DNA from: Candidatus Hydrogenedentota bacterium
Lineage (GTDB): Bacteria > Hydrogenedentota > Hydrogenedentia > Hydrogenedentales > CAITNO01
Assembly (NCBI GenBank): GCA_023145975.1
Contig: JAGLCZ010000072.1
Coordinates: forward strand, 1 to 7,383
DNA: 7,383 bases
Direction: 5' to 3'
Numbering within the stretch: the stretch's first letter is position 1; the number at the start of each line of letters is the position of its first letter. Shown piece by piece: positions 1-6,056 of this stretch. The position numbers and the translations under genes are program-made. The notes beneath the pieces are model-generated. The model was not told where the DNA came from, ran no database searches, and worked only from the letters and a program-made list of their open reading frames with translations.

Positions 1-2144
1 GCAACATTCTCCGTACCGAGGTTATCATAGTATCCCCCTTCACCGGGATTTTCGTAATCGGTAATCATGCGCAAAAGTTCTCCTCGTTCCCCGGGAGAGG
101 CTGCTAATGCACGTTCCAGTTGACGTTTAAGCCACCCCAATCCAATGAAATCGTGATCGAGATTGAAATACCCATCGTTACGCACACCAAAAAGGGCATT
201 GCTTTCTTCACCCAAACATCCTGCTTCTTCACGAAGCTGCACCATCTCCCCCGTTTCTTCAAGTGTGTCAAACGAAGATATTGCCTGCTTAAGAGAAATA
301 GCATTGTAGTTATCAAATAGATGTGTCACCAGCGTTTCAATCCGCATTTGCAAGTCGAGCTGCTGCCGTACAGAACACTGTATATACTTATCCAACGCCG
401 CCTTTTGCATATACAGTCGCCACAACCAGTTTTTCTGCATGTACCGAGAATCCATCTTCTCCCCCGCTTCTTGTACAAGCTGGTAATAACGGTTAATTCC
501 TGCTTTTTCAGCAAGGGGTATTCCTGGTAATTCTTCTATGTTTTTTTCCAGTTGAAGGATGGCCTTTGCCATAGGTTTCGCCGCCTCAGGACCGAAGTAT
601 GCGCGGCAATATTCATCAAGCAATGCTTCCACTGTCATGCGCGGTGACCAAAGCAAGCGCTGCCACATCCATTGGTTGTAGTGATCATGATGACCGCTGG
701 AGTGTGTGATATCACCTATACCATAGTGCATGAGATCGTTAAACACACGGTGATAATAGCGTGGCCATGCAAAAAATGTCAGGCGATTATAGACCATGGT
801 AAGTATTTGATCCGGCCGACGCTCATAGATATCATGGCTCCAGTGTGGGGGAAGATCGCCATTGCGGTCCGCACGGGGATACATCTGGATATAGGCATGC
901 TGCGCATATTTCCAATGGGTAATTTCGCTGTAGTACACCAATACCTGCTGTGGTGGAAGCTGATGTAAGATTTCCTTCGGATATAATGCGTAAGGACCAA
1001 AACCAGGATAGCGAAACAAATCCATACGGTGGGTTTGCCGATGACCGGGTTGCCAGCTTGTGGCATCCGAACCGGGTCCGTATCCCCATGCCCATAACCA
1101 ATCCCGTGGTTTTTCCTGTAAATACTTAAAAATTGCATTATCATCATCGTTATCAAATTTTTGGTTTGTGAAATAAATACGTGTCTCAGGATGATGGCGA
1201 TGAATGATACCTGCCATCTCTTCAACCAGATGAATGAAGGTTTCGCCGTAGGGATTGCAACTATCGCATTCGCACCCCCCTCCATCACCCCCATAAAACT
1301 CTACCAGGTCAAAGGAAGGGCTATCCTTAAATTCCATTTCGCACTTCTGAAGCATATAGGTACGTGCTTCCGGAATTGATAGGCATACATATCCCAATCG
1401 ACCAATTGACTCAGAGGCCTGCCATTCCGGATGCTTGGGATCATCACCTGTATTCGCCCCAAAACCTACCTGTGTCATAAGTCCATAGGATTTGATAAAA
1501 TCATAGGTTGGACCAGCATGTGTACTGAAAATATTAGCTCCTGCAAGAGCATAGTCCAGAATGACTCGTTGCGTTTCTTCTGCTGTCCAATCCCGTACCT
1601 GAGAAATTGTTTTGGCAACGCTGCTTTGTCCATATTGCGTGCCGCGAATCTCGAAGGCGGGTGCACTTCGAATATGAATTTCCTCTGGTAATAATACCGT
1701 TTTATCCTCGAAAATAATTTGGCGAAGTAATTCGCCCACAACATAGAGGCATCCCCGGTCATCCACACCAGCGGCAAGAAGAGTTACGTTCTTCGTACCG
1801 GGTAGTATTTTCAGTAAAAAGCCTTCAGGCCCTGGCGAGAGATCAGAAAATGGGGCTATTCGGTATTTATCAAATACGGACGTGATACCAGTATGATGTG
1901 CAGGTATTCCAAGCAATATAATGAACTCATTTGTACCAGCACTTGTAGGATTATCTTCACTCTCGATACGGGTCATAATACCATTTGCTTCGCTCAAACG
2001 ATCTGCTAATAATACAGCTGCTTTCTTTTCCACACTATTGGCATTCGTTCCAATTCGGATTATAGAAGCACCGAACGAATCCGCATAGGAACTGGATAAC
2101 AGAAAAAAAAGCGCGGCAAGGAGGATACTTATGTGAGCCCTCAT
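1..2144 (-). CDS. Secreted glycoside-hydrolase-like protein (GH20/GH67/DUF4838-like), 3' end beyond window
   Basis: An uninterrupted reverse reading frame runs from an ATG at 2144 to the left edge: 714 codons, no stop, C-terminus missing. Residues 1-21 form a signal peptide: a short n-region (MRAH), a hydrophobic core (ISILLAALFFLL), then SSSYA before D22. Residues 28-160 read like the small alpha/beta domain that precedes the barrel in GH20 and GH67 enzymes (paired strands, and VDDRGCLYVVGELLRQ at 127-142). From about 165 a larger domain begins, with FYGGDGGGCECDSC at 283-296. Its Asp followed by CxCxxC resembles the motif of DUF4838-type proteins. Further aromatic-rich segments include WLWAWGYGPG (349-358) and YYSEITHWKY (404-413). 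A helical region (about 500-690) is followed by NPGEGGYYDNLG (699-710), which I recall from large secreted proteins of Planctomycetes and Acidobacteria. The likely role is binding or hydrolysis of extracellular glycan; substrate and catalytic residues are not established. An alternative GTG start at 2192 has a better ribosome binding site. It is transcribed divergently from the dehydrogenase operon. Confidence 0.72.
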   Translation of the reverse strand, partial: MRAHISILLAALFFLLSSSYADSFGASIIRIGTNANSVEKKAAVLLADRLSEANGIMTRIESEDNPTSAGTNEFIILLGIPAHHTGITSVFDKYRIAPFSDLSPGPEGFLLKILPGTKNVTLLAAGVDDRGCLYVVGELLRQIIFEDKTVLLPEEIHIRSAPAFEIRGTQYGQSSVAKTISQVRDWTAEETQRVILDYALAGANIFSTHAGPTYDFIKSYGLMTQVGFGANTGDDPKHPEWQASESIGRLGYVCLSIPEARTYMLQKCEMEFKDSPSFDLVEFYGGDGGGCECDSCNPYGETFIHLVEEMAGIIHRHHPETRIYFTNQKFDNDDDNAIFKYLQEKPRDWLWAWGYGPGSDATSWQPGHRQTHRMDLFRYPGFGPYALYPKEILHQLPPQQVLVYYSEITHWKYAQHAYIQMYPRADRNGDLPPHWSHDIYERRPDQILTMVYNRLTFFAWPRYYHRVFNDLMHYGIGDITHSSGHHDHYNQWMWQRLLWSPRMTVEALLDEYCRAYFGPEAAKPMAKAILQLEKNIEELPGIPLAEKAGINRYYQLVQEAGEKMDSRYMQKNWLWRLYMQKAALDKYIQCSVRQQLDLQMRIETLVTHLFDNYNAISLKQAISSFDTLEETGEMVQLREEAGCLGEESNALFGVRNDGYFNLDHDFIGLGWLKRQLERALAASPGERGELLRMITDYENPGEGGYYDNLGTENV

Positions 2145-2200
2145 ATATATACCAGGAGATGCCTGAAAGTAAGAAAATGGTAATAATCGCACAATAACAT

Positions 2201-2207
2201 TCCTCTT
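2201..2207 (-). promoter_or_regulatory. Possible ribosome binding site (AAGAGGA) for an alternative GTG start at 2192
   Basis: On the reverse strand AAGAGGA lies 8 nt upstream of an in-frame GTG (2192-2190), 16 codons before the ATG at 2144. That is good SD spacing. The ATG at 2144 has no purine-rich site ahead of it (its upstream bases read TCTCCTGGTATATAT). Using the GTG would extend the signal peptide n-region by 16 residues, which is tolerable but less canonical. The same SD abuts an ATG at 2200 (spacing 0) that opens a 19-codon frame ending in an ATGA overlap with the 2144 start. The choice of start is unresolved. Confidence 0.4.
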
Positions 2208-2223
2208 AGGGTACTGGACTGTA

Positions 2224-2252
2224 TTCACATACTGAAAGTATAAACTTATAGA
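2224..2252 (+). promoter_or_regulatory. Candidate sigma70-type promoter for the forward operon
   Basis: TTCACA (2224-2229, five of six matches to TTGACA) is separated by 17 bp from TATAGA (2247-2252, four of six matches to TATAAT). It would start transcription near 2259, giving a leader of about 100 nt before the small gene at 2358. This is the best -35/-10 pair I could find on the forward strand of the region, but AT-rich DNA produces such matches by chance. Confidence 0.3.
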
Positions 2253-2357
2253 TAAATAATGCCTTAGCTTAAAAGGAAGTATACAGGTTTAATCTCAGAA
2301 AATCGAATCTGTTGACAGGCGGAATAAGCTGGAAAACAGCAAAAACATAGACAGGGA

Positions 2358-2579
2358 ATGGAATATGAAACCTATCGTGATCCTGTAGAAATTGAGCAAG
2401 CACTTGCACACAAATATGATAATATTATTAGGGGCATTTTTATTACAACAACACAACTGGTGCAACACAGAGAAAATGATGACTGCCCTTCCCAAAAAAA
2501 CACAATGGATGGAAAAAAACAAGAAGAAAACTACCTTGAACCTGATTACAACGTGTACAATGACCTCCCCATAAAATGA
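2358..2579 (+). CDS. Small hypothetical protein, 73 aa, first gene of the forward operon
   Basis: The family is not recognised. The protein begins MEYETYRDPVEIEQALAHKY and ends EPDYNVYNDLPIK. It is hydrophilic, with a predicted N-terminal helix, a central hydrophobic stretch (IIRGIFITTTQLV, about 23-35) and a Lys/Glu/Asn-rich, probably disordered second half. It has no signal peptide or membrane segment. ATG 2358 is the only ATG start available, because a stop (TAA 2325-2327) lies just upstream in frame. GGGA directly abuts the ATG, so its ribosome binding site is poor. The case for a real gene is positional: it ends 16 bp before the dehydrogenase start, and the AGGAG of the next gene overlaps its stop codon, as in coupled operon genes. 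A competing forward frame (2392-2574) gives a less protein-like sequence. It could be a small regulator or a chance frame. Confidence 0.4.
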   Translation: MEYETYRDPVEIEQALAHKYDNIIRGIFITTTQLVQHRENDDCPSQKNTMDGKKQEENYLEPDYNVYNDLPIK

Positions 2580-2583
2580 GGAG
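2578..2583 (+). promoter_or_regulatory. Ribosome binding site (GAGGAG) for the dehydrogenase, overlapping the preceding stop codon
   Basis: GAGGAG overlaps the TGA (2577-2579) of the small upstream gene and lies 12 nt before ATG 2596. The spacing is somewhat long. The overlap would allow ribosomes ending the small gene to reinitiate at the dehydrogenase. Confidence 0.5.
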
Positions 2584-2595
2584 ACTGGTCGGCTA

Positions 2596-3543
2596 ATGAA
2601 AGCATTACTATTTGATACAAAACTACACCTTGAGGATATACCTATACCTGTTCCAGCAACAGGAGAAGCACTGGTTCGTGTATCAACAGCAGGAATTTGT
2701 AATACCGATATCGAAATTTGCCGGGGATATATGAACTATTCCGGTATTCTTGGGCATGAATTTGTTGGCGTGGTTGAAGAAGCGTCCAATAGTTACATGG
2801 TCGGAAAGCGGGTGGTAGGCGAAATTAATTGTGTGTGTGAACAATGCCGTTATTGTAAAATGGAAATGCCAAATCATTGCCAGAACAGGAGTGTGCTTGG
2901 TATTTTAAATCGTCCCGGTGTCTTTGCAGAATACGTAACGCTTCCCGAAAAAAATCTTCATATTGTACCCGATGCCCTCAATGACGAGATGGCTGTCTTT
3001 ACAGAGCCGTTAGCTGCAGCTTTTCGTATTACCGAACAGGTATCCCTTGCATCTGATGACCGTATATTTGTCTTGGGAGATGGAAAGCTTGGACAATTGA
3101 TTTCCCAGACTTTATGGCTCTATTCCAAAAATATTATCTGCTTAGGAAAACATCAATGGAAGTTGGATATGCTTTCTTCCCTTGGAATTGACACGGCCAT
3201 ACAAAACTCAGAATTAGCAGGAAATGCAGATATTGTAGTAGATGCTACAGGAAGCAGTAATGGATTACACCAGGCATTATCATTGGTACGCCCTGAAGGG
3301 ACGGTACTATTAAAAACGACTTGTGTTAATCCATTGAATATCGATTCAAAATCTACGGTGATCAATGAAGTTCGTATTCTGGGTTCCAGGTGCGGTCCAT
3401 TTCGTCCTGCACTGGAAGCACTTGCGTTGGGCACCGTGGAAACACGCCCCCTGGTTACGGAATCATATCCACTCGTGGATGCAATTCACGCTATGAGCCG
3501 TGCCGAGGCTCCAGGGGTTATGAAGGTTCTCCTGCACATATAA
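2596..3543 (+). CDS. Zn-dependent medium-chain dehydrogenase (alcohol dehydrogenase-like)
   Basis: A 315-residue member of the medium-chain dehydrogenase/reductase superfamily, expected to oxidise or reduce an alcohol/carbonyl pair in the cytoplasm with a nicotinamide cofactor. The substrate cannot be read from sequence. The N-terminal GroES-like catalytic domain carries probable catalytic-zinc ligands C35 (GICNTD), H54-E55 (GHEFVG) and E137 (FTEPLAAA). Structural-zinc cysteines are C81, C84, C87 and C95. The Rossmann fold begins with GDGKLG (161-166). At the end of the second strand, where NAD-specific enzymes usually have an acidic residue, it reads CLGKHQWKL (183-191); this basic character may favour NADPH. 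VVDATGSS and GSRCGPF are typical of a compact subgroup that I associate with MDR-like proteins of environmental bacteria. The length is shorter than the usual 340-350 residues because of a compact C-terminus, not truncation. It lies 16 bp after the small gene and 70 bp before rnhB. Confidence 0.85.
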   Translation: MKALLFDTKLHLEDIPIPVPATGEALVRVSTAGICNTDIEICRGYMNYSGILGHEFVGVVEEASNSYMVGKRVVGEINCVCEQCRYCKMEMPNHCQNRSVLGILNRPGVFAEYVTLPEKNLHIVPDALNDEMAVFTEPLAAAFRITEQVSLASDDRIFVLGDGKLGQLISQTLWLYSKNIICLGKHQWKLDMLSSLGIDTAIQNSELAGNADIVVDATGSSNGLHQALSLVRPEGTVLLKTTCVNPLNIDSKSTVINEVRILGSRCGPFRPALEALALGTVETRPLVTESYPLVDAIHAMSRAEAPGVMKVLLHI

Positions 3544-3613
3544 GTTCAAACTTCTTATTTAAGGCAAACTTGCGTCACCAGCAGTACTACAGGTAAAGTA
3601 GAAAGCAAGAATC
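3544..3613 (+). other. 70-bp gap between the dehydrogenase and rnhB
   Basis: This is the largest gap within the forward gene run. I see no stem followed by a T-tract and no convincing promoter. The region ahead of ATG 3614 holds only weak purine stretches (GTAGAAAGCAAG). It is compatible with read-through from the dehydrogenase into rnhB, but a weak internal promoter cannot be excluded. Confidence 0.4.
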
Positions 3614-4303
3614 ATGGAAATATGCGTGACCACAGACTTCTTTTTGGAACAGCTTAAAGAAAAAGTGTCCCAAAAGGAAAAGAAGCGATTGAGAGTAATG
3701 CTTTCAATTGAAGAAACACTGTGGGCACAAGGATTTTCACGGATAGCGGGAACGGATGAAGCAGGACGCGGTCCCCTGGCGGGTCCCCTCGTTGCCGCCG
3801 CTGCCGTATTGAAGTTTCCCATACCGGGTCTGAATGATTCCAAAAAGTTATCTGAAGCACGAAGAGAAGTACTGTACGAGCAAATTCTTGCTGAGGGACA
3901 CGCTATCGGTGTTGCAATAAAATCTGCAAATGATATCGACCAACATGGAATCCAACATTCCAATATGTCAGCCATGCTCGAGGCCGTTAATATACTACCA
4001 GAACCGCCTGATTTTATTTTGGTAGATGGATACAATCTTATTGGATTATCCCAACCAGTCATGCGTGTTATAAAAGGAGATGCGCGTTCCTTAAATATTG
4101 CTGCTGCCAGCATTGTGGCAAAGGTTACACACGATCGCTTACTGTTGAAAATAGATGAGTGCTATCCTGGATATGGATTTACGCGCAACAAAGGATATGG
4201 TACCCGCGAACATTTAGAAGCCATTAAAACATTGGGACCGTGTCCTGAACACCGTATGAGCTTTGCGCCGCTGGCGAAAAAAAAGATACATCGTCCCTAT
4301 TGA
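3614..4303 (+). CDS. rnhB: Ribonuclease HII
   Basis: RNase HII cleaves the RNA strand of RNA-DNA hybrids and nicks DNA 5' of single embedded ribonucleotides, starting ribonucleotide excision repair in the cytoplasm. The 229-residue protein has the full family signature: GTDEAGRGPLAGP with active-site D48 and E49, NDSKKLS at 74-80, LVDGY with D138, and KGDAR with D156. The 18-residue spacing between the last two matches E. coli D108 and D126. Then come AAASIVAKVTHDR (164-175), YGFTRNKGYGT (187-197) and HRMSFAPL. All four DEDD metal ligands are present. The roughly 40 residues before the DEAGRG motif (charged, KEKVSQKEKKRLR) are longer than in E. coli but resemble the N-terminal extension of Bacillus RNase HII, so the start at 3614 is reasonable. 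An internal ATG at codon 29 is the alternative. It lies 17 bp upstream of the TPR lipoprotein gene, probably in one operon. Confidence 0.96.
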   Translation: MEICVTTDFFLEQLKEKVSQKEKKRLRVMLSIEETLWAQGFSRIAGTDEAGRGPLAGPLVAAAAVLKFPIPGLNDSKKLSEARREVLYEQILAEGHAIGVAIKSANDIDQHGIQHSNMSAMLEAVNILPEPPDFILVDGYNLIGLSQPVMRVIKGDARSLNIAAASIVAKVTHDRLLLKIDECYPGYGFTRNKGYGTREHLEAIKTLGPCPEHRMSFAPLAKKKIHRPY

Positions 4304-4320
4304 AATCTGGAACATAATAA

Positions 4321-6045
4321 ATGCCTATATGCAACTATAAAGTAATTACAATAGCACTTATACTGATAACTCTTTCCGGTTGTGCGACAGTATCCTACCT
4401 GACAGGCGGAGAATCCTATTGGGCAAAACCTGCTCCTGTAAGCAAACAGGCCAAGGCGTATTCCCTGCATCTAAGTGGAATCATTCATAAGCAACGTGGC
4501 GATCTTGACCAGGCCACAGCCGCTTGGAATGAGCTGATTGAAATTGATGAACATGCGCTTGCACCTTATATACATCTGATAAATATTCAAGTTCGGCAGG
4601 GCAACAACGCAAAGGCATTGACTCTGTGCCAGCAGGCATTACAATATTTTCCTGACAGAGCAGAACTCTGGATTGTATATGGTGAGCTCAGTCACCGCCA
4701 AGGTGCTGTTGAAACAGCAATTACAGCATTCATGAAAGCCATCGAACTCAGACCAGATGATTTGACAGGCTATGGTGCGCTTGTGGAACTTCAGGAAAGT
4801 ACAAATGATTTAGTCGCAACCATAGATATCTATGAACACCTTATCCGGCGAAGCCCGAAAAGTGCTGCACTTTACTACCAATTAGGTATCAATCTTGCAC
4901 AGATAAACGATACTGAATATGCCCGAAAAAACTTTGAGAAAGTACTCGAACTGGAACCACGAATTACGCGAGCACGTTATTTTCTTGCCCTGACTTTATT
5001 TGAATCTGGATCCTATGAAAATTGTGCAGCAGAATTAAAACGCTATCTCAAAGATCGCCCCCATGACACTAGTGCCCTTGAATATCGCGCAGCGGCATTG
5101 GCGCGTATCGGTAGGCTTGATGAAGCACGCTATTCCCTCGAGCTAATAATGGCAGGTAAAGAAGCTACAAAAAAACATGCTTTGCAATATGCATGGATTC
5201 TACTGGAAACCGGTCAAATAGAAAAAGCGCAGCAATTTTCATTAGAAGCGGAAGCCTATCTTTTTGCAGATATTATTTTTGCCTTCAATCTTCTCGCTAC
5301 CGTCCCGGCAAAGGATCGCCCGGCAATCCCATTTGATGACACTTTTTCTCTGGATAGTGTGGAAATGGAAAGTGACATGTTCATTGCTTCGGTAATGCGT
5401 GCTTTCGGAAACGAACTTTCTGGACGAAAAACCCTTGCAATACTTTCTGTTCTTGATAAAGTTGTCGTTTTTTCCCCGGCACTATCACTATTTCGCGCTC
5501 ATATATTGATTCACCTTGGTCAATATGAAGAAGCCATAGCAGTATTGAACCTTATCCTCAAAAATGACAGCACTTCGAAATATGCCCACTATCACAGTGC
5601 CATTGCCTACGAAAAACTTGGCAATCTGTCCCAAACGGAGTACCACCTTCGTGCCTATCTTGATATAGAGCCGAATGACCCCAATGTATTGAATTTTTTG
5701 GGATACTTCTACGCAGACCATGCAATACATCTGAACGATGCAAAAAAATTACTAAACCGTGCTTTGGAGCAAGAACCAGATAATCCTTTTTTTCTTGACA
5801 GTCTTGGGTGGCTTTACTTTCGGCAGGGAAAAGCAAAAAAGGCCATAAAACTTATTCGTCGTGCCATATACAATATGGAATCTGATGATGCCTTATTGCG
5901 GGGTCATCTGGGCGATGTCTATTTTTTTCAAGGAAACATAACCCATGCAATTTCAGAATGGCAACGGGCAGTACGCCTTGACCCATCATTGGAAGATGTA
6001 CGTACAAAACTAAACGAACATGCTCCAGCCGGTAAGAAGGAATAA
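4321..6045 (+). CDS. Lipoprotein with two tetratricopeptide-repeat arrays
   Basis: A 574-residue exported lipoprotein. The signal sequence has a hydrophobic core (VITIALILITL, 8-18) and a lipobox LSGC with the lipidated Cys at 21. The residues after it (ATVS) carry no Asp at +2, consistent with outer-membrane sorting if the cell is diderm. About eight TPRs follow (roughly 46-312), for example AELWIVYGELSHRQG followed by A..AF.KAIEL.P at 114-146. A linker (about 313-386) lacks clear TPR features, and about five further TPRs (387-560) follow, with LGYFYAD (459-465), LDSLGWLYFRQGKAKKAIK (492-510) and HLGDVYFFQGN (529-539). The second array is typical of TPR lipoproteins in diderm bacteria. Such repeats bind peptides or other proteins, so a scaffold or assembly role at the envelope is likely. 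The partner is unknown. It ends 10 bp from the convergent tex-like gene. A ribosome binding site ahead of ATG 4321 is weak (CTGGA). Confidence 0.9.
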   Translation: MPICNYKVITIALILITLSGCATVSYLTGGESYWAKPAPVSKQAKAYSLHLSGIIHKQRGDLDQATAAWNELIEIDEHALAPYIHLINIQVRQGNNAKALTLCQQALQYFPDRAELWIVYGELSHRQGAVETAITAFMKAIELRPDDLTGYGALVELQESTNDLVATIDIYEHLIRRSPKSAALYYQLGINLAQINDTEYARKNFEKVLELEPRITRARYFLALTLFESGSYENCAAELKRYLKDRPHDTSALEYRAAALARIGRLDEARYSLELIMAGKEATKKHALQYAWILLETGQIEKAQQFSLEAEAYLFADIIFAFNLLATVPAKDRPAIPFDDTFSLDSVEMESDMFIASVMRAFGNELSGRKTLAILSVLDKVVVFSPALSLFRAHILIHLGQYEEAIAVLNLILKNDSTSKYAHYHSAIAYEKLGNLSQTEYHLRAYLDIEPNDPNVLNFLGYFYADHAIHLNDAKKLLNRALEQEPDNPFFLDSLGWLYFRQGKAKKAIKLIRRAIYNMESDDALLRGHLGDVYFFQGNITHAISEWQRAVRLDPSLEDVRTKLNEHAPAGKKE

Positions 6046-6056
6046 ACCAGTTTATT
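6041..6056. terminator. Small inverted repeat spanning the convergent stop codons, possible weak bidirectional terminator
   Basis: AATAAA-CCAG-TTTATT forms a perfect 6-bp stem with a 4-nt loop. It includes the TAA of the TPR gene (6043-6045) and meets the TGA of the tex-like gene (6058-6056). The stem is entirely A-T, so it is thermodynamically weak. On the forward strand a run of eight T lies about 12 bp further on (6068-6075), not directly after the stem. Its position between convergent genes fits a terminator, but the structure is not a canonical intrinsic one. Confidence 0.3.

Larger units (their letters stand above)
2145..2357. other. Divergent intergenic region (213 bp)
   Basis: This AT-rich stretch separates the reverse secreted-protein gene from the forward operon and should hold both promoters. 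It contains a candidate forward promoter (2224-2252), a reverse-strand -10-like TATACT (2242-2237) without a convincing -35, and two copies of CTGAAAGTA (2163-2171 and 2232-2240). I found no tRNA, strong hairpin terminator or recognisable riboswitch in it. Confidence 0.6.

Noticed and set aside
672..1379. Forward frames within the left reverse gene.
   Set aside because: The reverse frame is open over more than 2.1 kb with a coherent secreted-protein sequence, so the forward frames are shadows.
2312..2340. TTGACA at 2312-2317 as a promoter -35 for the small gene.
   Set aside because: The -35 match is perfect, but 16-18 bp downstream there is only AACAGC-like sequence with no resemblance to TATAAT. 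The resulting leader would also be very short.
2295..2522. Reverse frame of 75 codons opposite the small gene.
   Set aside because: The product is a Phe/Cys/Leu-rich string expected from the complement of A-rich DNA. It has no ribosome binding site and conflicts with the better-placed forward gene.
2358..2579. The small protein as RNA polymerase omega subunit (rpoZ).
   Set aside because: Size and an N-terminal helix followed by a KYDNII-type segment are loosely reminiscent, but the conserved RFxLVxxAxxRAxxL core of omega, including its arginines, is not present.
3559..4113. Long antisense frame (184 codons) across rnhB.
   Set aside because: rnhB is unambiguous from its active-site motifs. 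The antisense product is a Ser/Ala/Pro-rich shadow with no recognisable domain.
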